Assembly: GCA_964537285.1 (NCBI GenBank) | Contig: CAZHZT010000005.1 | Coordinates: 1 to 64,000 of the forward strand | Direction: 5' to 3' | From: CAZHZT01 sp964537285 | Lineage (GTDB): Bacteria > Bacteroidota > Bacteroidia > Chitinophagales > Saprospiraceae | Length of the DNA stretch: 64,000 nucleotides | Shown: piece by piece, positions 17,391 through 26,100 of the stretch | Numbering within the stretch: the stretch's first letter is position 1 | How the letters are laid out: each line of letters starts with the position of its first letter | Position numbers and translations under genes: made by a program | Notes under the pieces: model-generated | Told to the model about the DNA's origin: nothing | The model's input: only the letters and a program-made list of their open reading frames with translations | The model's database searches: none

Positions 17391-17819
17391 ATGAAAGGTA
17401 TATTTATCGGTCTATTGTTTTGCTGCATTTCTATTGCTGCTTTTGGACAGGGCCAGCAGTGGGATGCTTCAGAAGAAGCCAAAAAGGTAGCAGATGTACT
17501 CATCGAAAAATATCAACTCACCCCTAAACAAGGAGACAAGATGTATAGAATTCAGCTGCGTAAATACAATCAACTGAATACGATCGCTCCAATTAAGAAC
17601 ACTCAACCTGAACTTTATATCGAAAAGCTGGAATCTCTTTACCACGGGACGGACGGCTCCATTCGTCTGATGCTCAACGATCGTCAATTGCCTCTTTATG
17701 AAGCTGATCGACACGAATTACGTGTTCAAAAAGCAGAAAAACGCCTGGAACTTCTCAATACGGGTAAATCGGAAACGGAAATCCGGGAAATACTGATACA
17801 TTTAGAAGATAAAGTTTAG
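17391..17819 (+). CDS. Small secreted protein of unknown function
   Basis: This protein of 142 residues has a clear signal peptide (MKGIFIGLLFCCISIAAFGQ). The mature part is predicted helical and highly charged, with KKVADVLIEKYQLTPKQGDKM resembling the helical LTxxQ/periplasmic chaperone-like pattern (quoted piece: YQLTPKQGDKMYRIQLRKY). I do not recognise a named family. It stands alone on the plus strand, with repeat-rich DNA on its 3' side. A periplasmic location is likely; the role is unknown. Confidence 0.75.
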   Translation: MKGIFIGLLFCCISIAAFGQGQQWDASEEAKKVADVLIEKYQLTPKQGDKMYRIQLRKYNQLNTIAPIKNTQPELYIEKLESLYHGTDGSIRLMLNDRQLPLYEADRHELRVQKAEKRLELLNTGKSETEIREILIHLEDKV

Positions 17820-17823
17820 TACC

Positions 17824-17993
17824 CTGGAACATAAGTTAATGATTATTTTGAACGAGGGGATTTTTTTATTCCATGAGGCGGAAAACGAAGGCATAACTTG
17901 TCCCGAATGCCTTCGGCTTAGTTACGGCGAGGCTTTTTAACGAAGTTGAAGGAAAAAAGAACTCTTCAAAATGTTTATTAACTTATGTTCCAG
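17824..17993. repeat. Long palindrome family, copy A
   Basis: Outer arms of 29 bp (17824-17852 and 17965-17993, two mismatches) enclose a core with GAAAACGAAGGCATAAC and TTAGTTACGGCGAGGC. The core is shared with copies at 18138-18330 and 57469-57638. The outer arms differ from those copies. It begins 4 bp after the stop codon at 17819. Confidence 0.7.
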
Positions 17994-18025
17994 AGTATTG
18001 AATGGCCTTGTAGCTAAAAGAAATA

Positions 18026-18066
18026 TCATTTTGACGTTCCATTTTTCATAATTTCTATCAAAGAAC
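18026..18066. repeat. Degraded right half of a GTTCTTTGAC-family hairpin
   Basis: ATCATTTTGACGTTCC followed by ATAATTTCTATCAAAGAAC aligns with the right half of the 108-bp family with several changes. Confidence 0.5.
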
Positions 18067-18137
18067 TAAACTTTTTAAGGAAGAAGGCATTTCCTAGTTT
18101 AGGTCAACATAGGAAATAATCGACATTCTCCGCTAAG

Positions 18138-18330
18138 TAATAGACTTGGCCTATAGCTGCTAATGGAGTACGATCAACCAAATTTTATTTTAGATAAGGT
18201 CAAAAACGCAGGTATAATTCATTCCGAACATCTTCGAAAACCTTAGCTGTACTTCGGATATTTAGCTCTGTATAGAATAAAATTCGGTTGTTCGAATCCG
18301 TTAATCAGCGACAGAAAAGGTATAATAGTC
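18138..18330. repeat. Long palindrome family, copy B
   Basis: Left part TAATAGACTTGG...AGCTGCTAATGGAG and core CCAAATTTTATTTTAGATAAGG, AAAAACGCAGGTATAA match the reverse complement of 57469-57638 over about 170 bp. Right arm is decayed. It lies in the 859-bp gene-free stretch 17820-18678, which consists mostly of repeats. Confidence 0.7.
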
Positions 18331-18468
18331 ACGGGGACGACCTAAGCAGTCCATTTCCTCTAATAAAACATTAGACTTGTTCTCTATCCATTAACCCTTA
18401 ACTTGGGTGTATTTGATTTTGCCGATGCCTTTGAGAAGAGAAGTTGTTTTGTAGACAAAAAAACTTCC

Positions 18469-18578
18469 GTTCTTTGACAAATTGTGTGGAGTTTAAAAAT
18501 GATAAAACCTGAATGCCCTAGTGGCTGAAGGGGTTATCATTTTTAAACTTCATTTTATCACAATTTATGTCAAAGAAC
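18469..18578. repeat. GTTCTTTGAC-family long hairpin, copy 3
   Basis: 110-bp palindrome with the family ends GTTCTTTGACAAATTGTGTGG and GTCAAAGAAC (shorter than 22 bases each), but arms mutated in parallel to GTTTAAAAATGATAA / TTATCATTTTTAAAC. Pairing is kept although the sequence differs from other copies. Confidence 0.85.
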
Positions 18579-18596
18579 CAAAACTTCTTGTAAGGG

Positions 18597-18616
18597 CAGT
18601 GATAAAACGAAATGCC
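18597..18616. repeat. Half-copy of the 10301-10408 repeat end
   Basis: CAGTGATAAAACGAAATGCC resembles CAGCGACAAAATGAAATGCA at 10389-10408 with a few changes. No partner arm nearby. Confidence 0.4.
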
Positions 18617-18657
18617 CCCCTCAAATAAATTACTTAAGGATTAAATGTTATTCACAA

Positions 18658-18665
18658 TAAATTTG
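18658..18665 (+). promoter_or_regulatory. Possible -7 box (TAAATTTG) of citrate synthase
   Basis: It matches the Bacteroidota consensus TAnnTTTG and lies 13 bp before the ATG at 18679, which would give a very short leader. No convincing -33 TTTG was found, so this is tentative. Confidence 0.35.
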
Positions 18666-18678
18666 GATTTTATAATAT

Positions 18679-19992
18679 ATGGACCATCTTAAAAAGAAAT
18701 TTTCAGAAAAAGCTCTCCCCTTGAGAGACGAAATTAAAGCTCTTTTAAAAGAAAAAGGAGATGTAACGGTTGATGAAGTCAAATTAAAACAGGTATTTGG
18801 AGGGATGCGTGGCGTAAAAAGCATGATCTGGGAAACCTCGGCACTCGACCCCATTGACGGGATTCGCTTCCGACGATACAGTATCCCCGAGTTGCGAGAC
18901 CTCCTTCCAAAGGCTCCCGGAGGTAAAGAACCTCTTCCAGAAGGTCTTTTCTGGTTGATGTTGACGGGGGATATCCCCACCAATGAGGAGGTTGAATGGC
19001 TCATCGAAGAATGGAAAAAGCGTGCTGTGATTCCGGACCACACTTACAGAGTTCTTGACAGCCTGTCTCCTGATACTCACCCGATGACGCAATTCACTAT
19101 TGCAGTGGCTTCTATGCAATCCGACAGTATTTTCGCAAAAAGCTATTTCGAAGGATTGTCAAAAGCAGACTACTGGGATCCAACCTATGAAGATGCTATG
19201 AACCTGATCGCTAAACTACCTAAAGTAGCTGCCTACATTTACCGCCGTTCCTTCCATAATAATGAGCATATTGATGCTGATCCATCTCTTGATTGGGCGG
19301 CTAATTTCGCTCACATGTTAGGCTATGATCATCCCGACTTCAAGAGTTTAATGCGTTTATATACAACTATTCATGCCGACCATGAAGGAGGGAACGCCTC
19401 TGCACACGCTACTCACCTTGCCGGCTCAACCTTGAGCGATGCATACCTTTCATTTTCGAGTGGACTGAATGCCTTGGCTGGTCCATTGCACGGACTTGCT
19501 AATCAGGAAGTGATCAAATGGGTTTTCAGTATGTTGGAAAGCCTGGGTACTAATGAACCGACCAGAGAACAAATTACTGCATATGTTAACCAAACGCTGG
19601 CAGCCGGTCAGGTAATTCCTGGTTATGGGCATGCCGTTCTTCGTCAACCGGATCCTCGTTTCATGGCTCAAAAGCGCTTCGCTGAAGAATATATCAAAGA
19701 CTCTTACCTCATCGAAGTAGTATGGAAATGCTTTGACGTTATTCCTGGTATTCTTCAAGGCCTTGGTAAAGTTAAAAACCCTTGGCCGAATGTAGATGCA
19801 CATTCAGGAGCTATTTTGGTGCATTATGGTTTAAAAGAATTTCCTTACTATACGGTATTGTTCGGAGTATCTCGTGCCCTTGGCGTATTGGCTGCCATGT
19901 GTTGGTCAAGAGCATTGGGCATGCCATTAGAAAGACCGAAATCACTTACTTATGCCTGGGTTAAAGAGTTTTTACAAACCCGGGAAGCATAG
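18679..19992 (+). CDS. Citrate (Si)-synthase, eukaryotic type
   Basis: This enzyme condenses acetyl-CoA and oxaloacetate to citrate, entering the TCA cycle, in the cytoplasm. Its 437 residues align with the mitochondrial-type (type I) enzyme rather than the Gram-negative allosteric hexamer. It has the HEGGNASAHATHLAGSTLSD region, catalytic H271 (GPLHGLANQEV), H318 (GYGHAVLR) and D373 (NVDAHSG). The N-terminal part MDHLKKKFSEKALPLRDEIK lacks the zinc-finger-like extension of the E. coli enzyme. It is a monocistronic plus-strand gene between a repeat-rich stretch and a strong hairpin. This type is known in Bacteroidota, so recent transfer is not implied. Confidence 0.93.
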   Translation: MDHLKKKFSEKALPLRDEIKALLKEKGDVTVDEVKLKQVFGGMRGVKSMIWETSALDPIDGIRFRRYSIPELRDLLPKAPGGKEPLPEGLFWLMLTGDIPTNEEVEWLIEEWKKRAVIPDHTYRVLDSLSPDTHPMTQFTIAVASMQSDSIFAKSYFEGLSKADYWDPTYEDAMNLIAKLPKVAAYIYRRSFHNNEHIDADPSLDWAANFAHMLGYDHPDFKSLMRLYTTIHADHEGGNASAHATHLAGSTLSDAYLSFSSGLNALAGPLHGLANQEVIKWVFSMLESLGTNEPTREQITAYVNQTLAAGQVIPGYGHAVLRQPDPRFMAQKRFAEEYIKDSYLIEVVWKCFDVIPGILQGLGKVKNPWPNVDAHSGAILVHYGLKEFPYYTVLFGVSRALGVLAAMCWSRALGMPLERPKSLTYAWVKEFLQTREA

Positions 19993-20000
19993 GAATTTGT

Positions 20001-20065
20001 AATATTGGTGTATTAAAAATGCTTGATTGCGGACCGCAGTCAAGCATTTTTAATACAGCAATATT
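20001..20065 (+). terminator. Stem-loop terminator after citrate synthase
   Basis: TATTAAAAATGCTTGA (20011-20026) pairs perfectly with 20040-20055. Inner GCGGACCGC and outer AATATTG/CAATATT extend the stem. It begins 9 bp past the stop codon. Confidence 0.75.
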
Positions 20066-20173
20066 GCAAGTATCTCAAAATTCTATTTGTACCAATAGAA
20101 TTTTTACCTATTTTTGAAGCATCTAAGCAATTGATAACTATTTTTAATAAAAAACTTTCACACCAACTTTTAT

Positions 20174-20569
20174 ATGGAATTTCCAGCTAGTCTGAAATAT
20201 ACAGAAGATCACGAGTGGATACGTATCGAAGATGCAGAAAAAAACATTGCCGTAGTTGGCATTACGGCATTTGCTCAAGGTGAATTAGGAGAAATCGTTT
20301 ACGTTGAAGTAGAAACGGTAGGCGAAGAAATTGAACAAGGAGGCGAGTTTGGCACTATTGAAGCAGTAAAAACAACTTCTGAACTTTACATGCCGGTTTC
20401 AGGTAGGGTAATCGAATTCAATGATGCCTTAAGTGCAGATGGTGGTGACAATCCAGGGCTTGTGAACCAATCTCCCTACAAGGATGGATGGATCATTAAG
20501 ATTGAAATGACGGATTCGTCCCAGTTAGAAGATTTACTTTCAGCTGAAGCTTACGAAGCAACGCTTTAA
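20174..20569 (+). CDS. gcvH: Glycine cleavage system protein H
   Basis: This lipoate-carrying shuttle protein moves the aminomethyl group among the P, T and L proteins of glycine cleavage. It is 131 residues, the usual size. Signatures are KYTEDHEWIR at the N-terminus, and EAVKTTSELYMPVSG with the lipoyl-lysine K66 (the ESVKAxS motif reads EAVKTTS). The C-terminal PYKDGWIIKIE also fits. No gcvP or gcvT is nearby. It is followed by vanZ-like and tonB genes on the same strand, close enough for one transcript. No glycine riboswitch was recognised upstream. Confidence 0.95.
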   Translation: MEFPASLKYTEDHEWIRIEDAEKNIAVVGITAFAQGELGEIVYVEVETVGEEIEQGGEFGTIEAVKTTSELYMPVSGRVIEFNDALSADGGDNPGLVNQSPYKDGWIIKIEMTDSSQLEDLLSAEAYEATL

Positions 20570-20638
20570 TTATTTTCGTCAAAAGAATATTATTTCTTGG
20601 CCTGACACACCAAAGTGTGCGTCAACTTCATCTTAAAA

Positions 20639-21013
20639 GTGAAGCAACAAAAGTTAAAGCTACTGCTTCCGGTTTTTGCCTGGGCACTGCTCATTTTAGT
20701 GCTGTCAGCCCGGGCTAAAGTACAGATAAGGTCAGATTTTCTGGATTTGATCTCTTTTGACAAATGGGCACATGCCTTTGTTTACGGCGTGCTTAGCTTT
20801 CTGAGCTTAAGAGCATTCCGGAGAGAAAAGAACAATCTCTTTACTGTGTTGATAATTATCGGGCTGTGCAGTGCTTATGGTTTAAGCTTGGAATGGATGC
20901 AATATACATTTTTTCCAGACCGGTATTTCGAGTGGTTAGATGCTCTGGCAAATGCTGTAGGAGCAACAATAGGTGCAATTTTATTTAAATTTTATTATAA
21001 AACCAATCTTTAG
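20639..21013 (+). CDS. VanZ family membrane protein
   Basis: This small multipass membrane protein has 124 residues if started at the GTG at 20639 (KQQKLKLLLPVFAWALLILV), which gives the usual VanZ N-terminus. Another GTG at 20615 would add 8 residues. It has four hydrophobic segments, with the family motifs FDKWAHAFVYGVL in segment 2 and FEWLDALANAVGATIG in segment 4. VanZ was named from teicoplanin resistance, but most members have no proven role. It lies between gcvH and tonB with only 3 bp to the latter, so translation may be coupled. Confidence 0.82.
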   Translation: MKQQKLKLLLPVFAWALLILVLSARAKVQIRSDFLDLISFDKWAHAFVYGVLSFLSLRAFRREKNNLFTVLIIIGLCSAYGLSLEWMQYTFFPDRYFEWLDALANAVGATIGAILFKFYYKTNL

Positions 21014-21016
21014 CGT

Positions 21017-21943
21017 ATGACAATCCCAGCTGTGGACGGTACTTCATTAATGATTGGCGTTTTTGTTCTCATAGGACTGATCATCGGTTTGATCGTTTTC
21101 TTTCGTATGAGATATGCGAATGCCGCTAAAAGTGATGTATCGGACAAGTATCGCAACAGTCCGCGTAAGTCGCCTTTGGATTCCAGGACGAAATACCCGG
21201 AGTTCGATCCGTTCCGGCTTAGCAAGTCATTCTTAGCGGTGGGTACCATCGTATCCCTTGCCATAATAGTGCTGGCCTTTAATTGGACGACTTACGAAGA
21301 GGAAATTGATGTATCTCAATACCTCGTGGACCTGGAAGAAGAGGAGCTCGAAATTGAGCCGCCTCGTACTGCTGAACCTCCTCCACCTCCTCCGCCTCCT
21401 CCACCTCCGGTGATTGAAGAGGTCCCGGAAGAGGAAATTGAAGAAGAAGATGAGCCTGTATTCGAAGATCAGGACATTAATGTTGAAGAAGAAGCTCCAC
21501 CTCCACCAGAACCTGAAGTAGAGGAAGCTCCGCCGCCGCCGCCGCCACCTCCGCCTCCTCGAAAGGAAGAGCCGGAAGAGATTTTCCGTCGGGTAGAAGC
21601 AATGCCGACCTTCCCTGGTTGCGAAGATGAGCCAGATGAATCTGCGCGTAAATCTTGTACTCAGGAAAAGATGCTTCAATTCATTTACAAGAACATCAAG
21701 TATCCGGTTATTGCTCGCGAAAACGGAATCGAGGGGAAAGCCTTCGTTGAATTCGTTGTGGGTAAAAACGGTTCAATTGGTGATGTGAAAGTTCTCCGTG
21801 ATCCGGGAGGAGGACTTGGTGAAGAAGCAAAAAGAGTTATTGAATTGATGAATAATATGGGGCAGAAATGGTCACCTGGAAAACAACGGGGTAACCCGGT
21901 GAAGGTGGCTTATACATTGCCTGTAGTGTTTAAGTTGCAGTAG
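21017..21943 (+). CDS. Energy transducer TonB, proline-rich, two N-terminal membrane segments
   Basis: This is an inner-membrane protein that passes proton-motive force to TonB-dependent outer-membrane receptors. Of 308 residues, the C-terminal TonB domain spans about 219-308 (YPVIARENGIEGKAFVEFVV, then SPGKQRGNPVKVAYTLPVVF). Two polyproline/glutamate tracts (about 113-187) form the periplasm-spanning linker. Oddly, two hydrophobic segments precede it (about 11-29 and 70-89) with a charged 40-residue loop, where the usual form has one. A Cys pair (C202, C214) just before the TonB domain may form a disulfide. It follows the vanZ-like gene by 3 bp and is ended by a strong bidirectional terminator. 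Confidence 0.9.
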   Translation: MTIPAVDGTSLMIGVFVLIGLIIGLIVFFRMRYANAAKSDVSDKYRNSPRKSPLDSRTKYPEFDPFRLSKSFLAVGTIVSLAIIVLAFNWTTYEEEIDVSQYLVDLEEEELEIEPPRTAEPPPPPPPPPPPVIEEVPEEEIEEEDEPVFEDQDINVEEEAPPPPEPEVEEAPPPPPPPPPPRKEEPEEIFRRVEAMPTFPGCEDEPDESARKSCTQEKMLQFIYKNIKYPVIARENGIEGKAFVEFVVGKNGSIGDVKVLRDPGGGLGEEAKRVIELMNNMGQKWSPGKQRGNPVKVAYTLPVVFKLQ

Positions 21944-21960
21944 GGGAAAGCTCCTGCTAA

Positions 21961-21998
21961 ACAAAAAAAGGCTGTGCGATTGCACAGCCTTTTTTTGT
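21961..21998. terminator. Bidirectional rho-independent terminator
   Basis: Perfect 17-bp arms ACAAAAAAAGGCTGTGC / GCACAGCCTTTTTTTGT with a 4-base loop, between the convergent tonB and porP/sprF-like genes. T-runs in both directions make it a classic two-way terminator. Confidence 0.93.
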
Positions 21999-22014
21999 TT
22001 TAAGAACAGGGCGC

Positions 22015-23106
22015 TTAAAAATTGGCGCATCTCACACAGTTTCTATCTACATCTTCAAAGGCATCGAAGGTGTACCCTAAAACCAATTCTATGATAATAA
22101 GGGAGTTATCATTGCCAACGGATGCGTAAGGAGCTATTGAAAATCCTCCACTAAAGCCAAGTTGGAATTTTTTAAACTCCAGTTGAACAACCCCAATAAG
22201 ATCCGTAGGCATTTGTTGAGAAAACGCCGGATTGTTTAGCCTCATAGCAGGCCCTAAGCTAAGCATTTGAAGCTCTTTCTTATTAAAGGGAACCTTAAAT
22301 TGAGCTCCGAGAAGGATCTGCCAAACCGCACTACCTTGTTGAGCATATCGAACATAAATATTTGACCCCAAATCAGAAAAGTAAAAGCTACCATAGGCTC
22401 CAAAGCGCGTAGAAACGTCAGCTTCTACATCAGCCTCATTATCAAAAAAAGATAAATTTGGCCTGTTGAGATGGTGAATAGAAAAACCAGCTATAAACCA
22501 AGGATATAGCTCATTTCCGAATCGACTTCTCTTGACAGAAGTGTAGTGCAAGCCTGTACTCAAGCTCATTTTGCTCGCCGAAAGCGGCCCCTCAAACCGA
22601 CCGCCTTCGGTTGTTGCACCAGGATCAAATGCCCCGAGCCCGTCGAACTGATTGGGAAACTGTAATCCGCTTGTTTTCAAACGTTTTTGTAATAAAGCTC
22701 CTTGAAAACCTAAAGATAAAAGCTCACCGGTGGCTTCGTTCAATGCGATGTGGAAAGCCGCATTGGCTCCTATATTGCTAAACTTAATAGCAGGTTCTTC
22801 ATTCCGGTAAGGAAAGTCTTCACTTTCAGCAAAAATACCCAGCCCCGTAAAAAAACCTCTGGTACAGAAAGGCAAGCGAGTATCTACAGCTACCCCTGCA
22901 TGTTCGAAACTGGTGCTAGGGTATGCATCAAACCATTGATTCCGGTACTGAATGACAAAACGAGTGTCTCCGTGAGCAATATTTCCGGTCAGTGCCGGAT
23001 TAAGGAATACGGGGTTAGAGCGAAATTGTGTAAAGATGGCATCCTGTGCACACAGGGAGTTAGCAAGGCAAAGGCATAGACTTAGGGTAAAAGTTATTTG
23101 GTTCAT
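22015..23106 (-). CDS. PorP/SprF family type IX secretion system membrane protein
   Basis: This outer-membrane beta-barrel of 363 residues has a signal peptide (about 1-20, ending SLCAQ). The typical mature start is DAIFTQFRSNPVFLNPALTG, followed by RFVIQYRNQWFDAYPSTSFE. This is the PorP/SprF family: SprF-like members act as outer-membrane partners for T9SS cargo with type B (CHU_C) sorting domains. The gene begins 10 bp after the stop of the giant PKD/CHU_C gene, so the two form a cargo/partner pair. An unusual Cys pair (NCVRCANF) ends the protein. It is less likely to be the gliding-motor PorP, because the PorKLMN genes are absent. Confidence 0.92.
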   Translation of the reverse strand: MNQITFTLSLCLCLANSLCAQDAIFTQFRSNPVFLNPALTGNIAHGDTRFVIQYRNQWFDAYPSTSFEHAGVAVDTRLPFCTRGFFTGLGIFAESEDFPYRNEEPAIKFSNIGANAAFHIALNEATGELLSLGFQGALLQKRLKTSGLQFPNQFDGLGAFDPGATTEGGRFEGPLSASKMSLSTGLHYTSVKRSRFGNELYPWFIAGFSIHHLNRPNLSFFDNEADVEADVSTRFGAYGSFYFSDLGSNIYVRYAQQGSAVWQILLGAQFKVPFNKKELQMLSLGPAMRLNNPAFSQQMPTDLIGVVQLEFKKFQLGFSGGFSIAPYASVGNDNSLIIIELVLGYTFDAFEDVDRNCVRCANF

Positions 23107-23116
23107 AATTGAGAAT

Positions 23117-26100
23117 TTACCGGATTAATTTGAGGTTTGATCTAATGGTGCGCACTTCGTCTAGCTGTTGAACTTGTATAAGCGTTTTATAATCGCCACT
23201 AGGCATTGGCTCGCCCTTAAACGTACCATCCCAGCCTTCTCGTTCTATGTTGTGCGGGAAATTTTCCTTTTTGAAAACCAATGTTCCCCATCGATCAAAA
23301 ATCTCCATTGATTTTACTTCTTCTACACAAGGATAATTACTAAAAATGGTGAAATAGTCATTCTCATTATCACAATTGCCCGCTAGATCGCATGGTGTAA
23401 AAGCATTAGGGACGTAAATTTCAACTTTTTGCTCCACAGGAACAGTGATGGATGCTGACTTAACACAACTTCCCAGCGAAGCAAAAACGGTGTATTCAGA
23501 TGTTTCTAAAGGCTGAACTTCTATAAATTCGAGGGTAGAGTCTGAAAGTATGTTAGGACCAAGCCATTGATAACTCAGGCCATTAACGGTTACTTTAGGC
23601 TCTAAAATAATTTGTTGGCACTTCCTGATTTCCTGAAACTCCGGAAACCGGAAAAAGATATCCCAATCGGGAGGTTCAGGGAGCGAAACGACCGCAGTGT
23701 CCAGGCAACCTTTAGAATCGCGTATAAAATAAGTGTACTCCCCAGCTATCAAGCTATCAAAGACAAATTGTACCGGAGTGAAGTTCGTATTGGCACTTAT
23801 TTCATACTGTGGGTTGCCAAGATAAGGAGTTCCTCCGGAGATGCTATCAATTTCGATGCGCCCAAAATCACCAAAACAAGGCGGAGTTTGAGCAATGAAG
23901 TTCACTTGTATAGGATCGGGATGTTCTACAATGATACTTCTTTCAAATTGGCATGCCGCCTGATCCTGGATTGTTACGGTATAGATACCTGCTAATAAGC
24001 TATCTACTGTCGAGGAAGTGGCTTGATTATTCCAGAAATAACTATAAGGAGGCGTTCCCCCCGTGGCTGCAACTGTTATAGATCCGTTCGGTTCATTGTA
24101 ACAAGCCGCATTCTCCAACTCTACCAAAACAGCCCCTAATGCCGTAATGGGCTCCAAAATACTATCAGTAAGCACAATGGTGCAGCCAATGCTATCGGTA
24201 ACGGTTACTTGATGCATACCCGCAGGTAGCCCAACCGCGGGATTGATATCCTGACCATCTGACCAGCCGTAGGCATAAGGAGGATTTCCGGTATTGATTA
24301 TTACCTCTATGCTTCCATTATTGCCTCCATTGCAAGAAACATTTTCAAGAACATCAGTAGAAGCTTCCAGTGGAACTCCAACGAGTAGAGTCAAAGAGGT
24401 GTCCTTTGCGCATCCACCATTAGATATCCAAAGGTTGGCGATGAATTTACCCGTTTCCGGGTAGGTGTGCGTCGGATTGGATTGCTGACTGAAAGTGTTG
24501 TCTCCAAAGCTCCATTGGAGACTGTCAAAATTGACAGATAAATTGGTAAAGCTAACCATGCTAGGGGCACAGGGTGAAGTGACATAATCAAAATCAATAC
24601 CTATTTCTGGTGTAGCGTTTACATCGACTAGCGGTAAATCGGCTTGAGCGCTACAGCCGAACAAGTCCGCGATGAGGGTGGTAAGATGTTCCCCCGGAGT
24701 GGAGTAAGTGACCGTCGGGTTCGTCTCCGTAGAGGAGTTAGGGGCTTCGTCAAAAATCCACTCAAAGCTGGTAGCATTAGGCGTTGTATTTTCGTAAAAA
24801 ATGGTCTGTATGCATGGATCTGGCTGTGTATAAGTAAACGATGGCAAAGGAATTTCCTGCACTTGCACTGGTAAAGCAATAGTATCATAGCACATATTTC
24901 CATTGACGACAGCAAGCGTGGCGATATATTCCTGAGCAGCATTGTAAGTTTGAATCGGATTAGGGTTGCCGCCGGTGATATTACCATTGCCAAAATCCCA
25001 GAACCAATTGGTTACATCAGAGGAAGAAGCATCTGTAAATGTTGTTTCACTTCCGGCACAAATGGTATCTTGTACTATAAAGTCGGCGGTAGGGATAGAA
25101 AGCGCTTCGACCTGTCCGGTAAAGGTATTCGAACAAGCCTGGGGGGCTGCAGGAGAGGTCGCTATTACTGTATAGTAATATGTTGTATCAGAAGGATATT
25201 GATGCGACACTAAAGTGCTGGTTGTACTGTCGCCATCCCCAAATAACAGAAGAATATTGGCCACATCCGAATTGACTTCAAATTGAACGGACTGGTTTTG
25301 GCAAACCTCAGGATCTACGGTTACCGAAAGACTAGGTGCGGGCAATACATTTATAGTAGCCGTTGTATCATCAAATCCGCAGCCGTATACCCGCATAGTT
25401 ACTTCAATCGTAGAATCTACATTGGTGATTATGCTGAAATTCACCGTATCGCCGAATAAGGTATTCCCATTCGATAAAAAAAACTCCGCCCCTTGAACGC
25501 CCGAACCATTGATAAGTTGAATACTTTCTCCGGAACAATATTCCATTTTACCCATATTTAAAAAGGCCATTACATCAGAAGGGATAACAATGACTTCCTC
25601 AAAATAGGTGATTGTATCGCAATCGTTTCCAACCGTAAGTCCAATCATAAAGGCTGTTGTTTCCTCCACAATATAAATATGTGGAGGTGGTTGTTGGCCA
25701 TCAAAGGTAGTCCCGTCACCGAAGTTCCATTGCCAGAACAGCGCATTATTAGCTGAGATGTTATTAAAATTCAAGGCCTCTCCACTGCATATCGTATCCA
25801 GATTAATAAAAAACTCCGGACTGGGGCCTGCTTTAACAAACAGGTTTGCGGAAACGGTAACCGTTCCACATCCGTTAGTGGCAGAAAGTGAGATCGTGAA
25901 GTTAGTATCTTGTCCGGGGGCTAAGAAGACCATGGGATCCGGGTTCTGTAAATCACTTGTCACGCCATTTCCAAAGTCCCATAGATAGGTTACGTTTGTA
26001 TCAGGCGTATTATTAAAAAAAGAAATGCTATCCCCGGAGCAAATTTCTGTAGCTGACAGGCTAAAGGCAGCGCTGGGAGGGGGTTCTACAATAACAGTAG

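Noticed and set aside
21380..21560. CCTCCACCTCCTCCGCC-type low-complexity repeat
   Set aside because: Explained by the polyproline linker of the TonB protein, in frame throughout.
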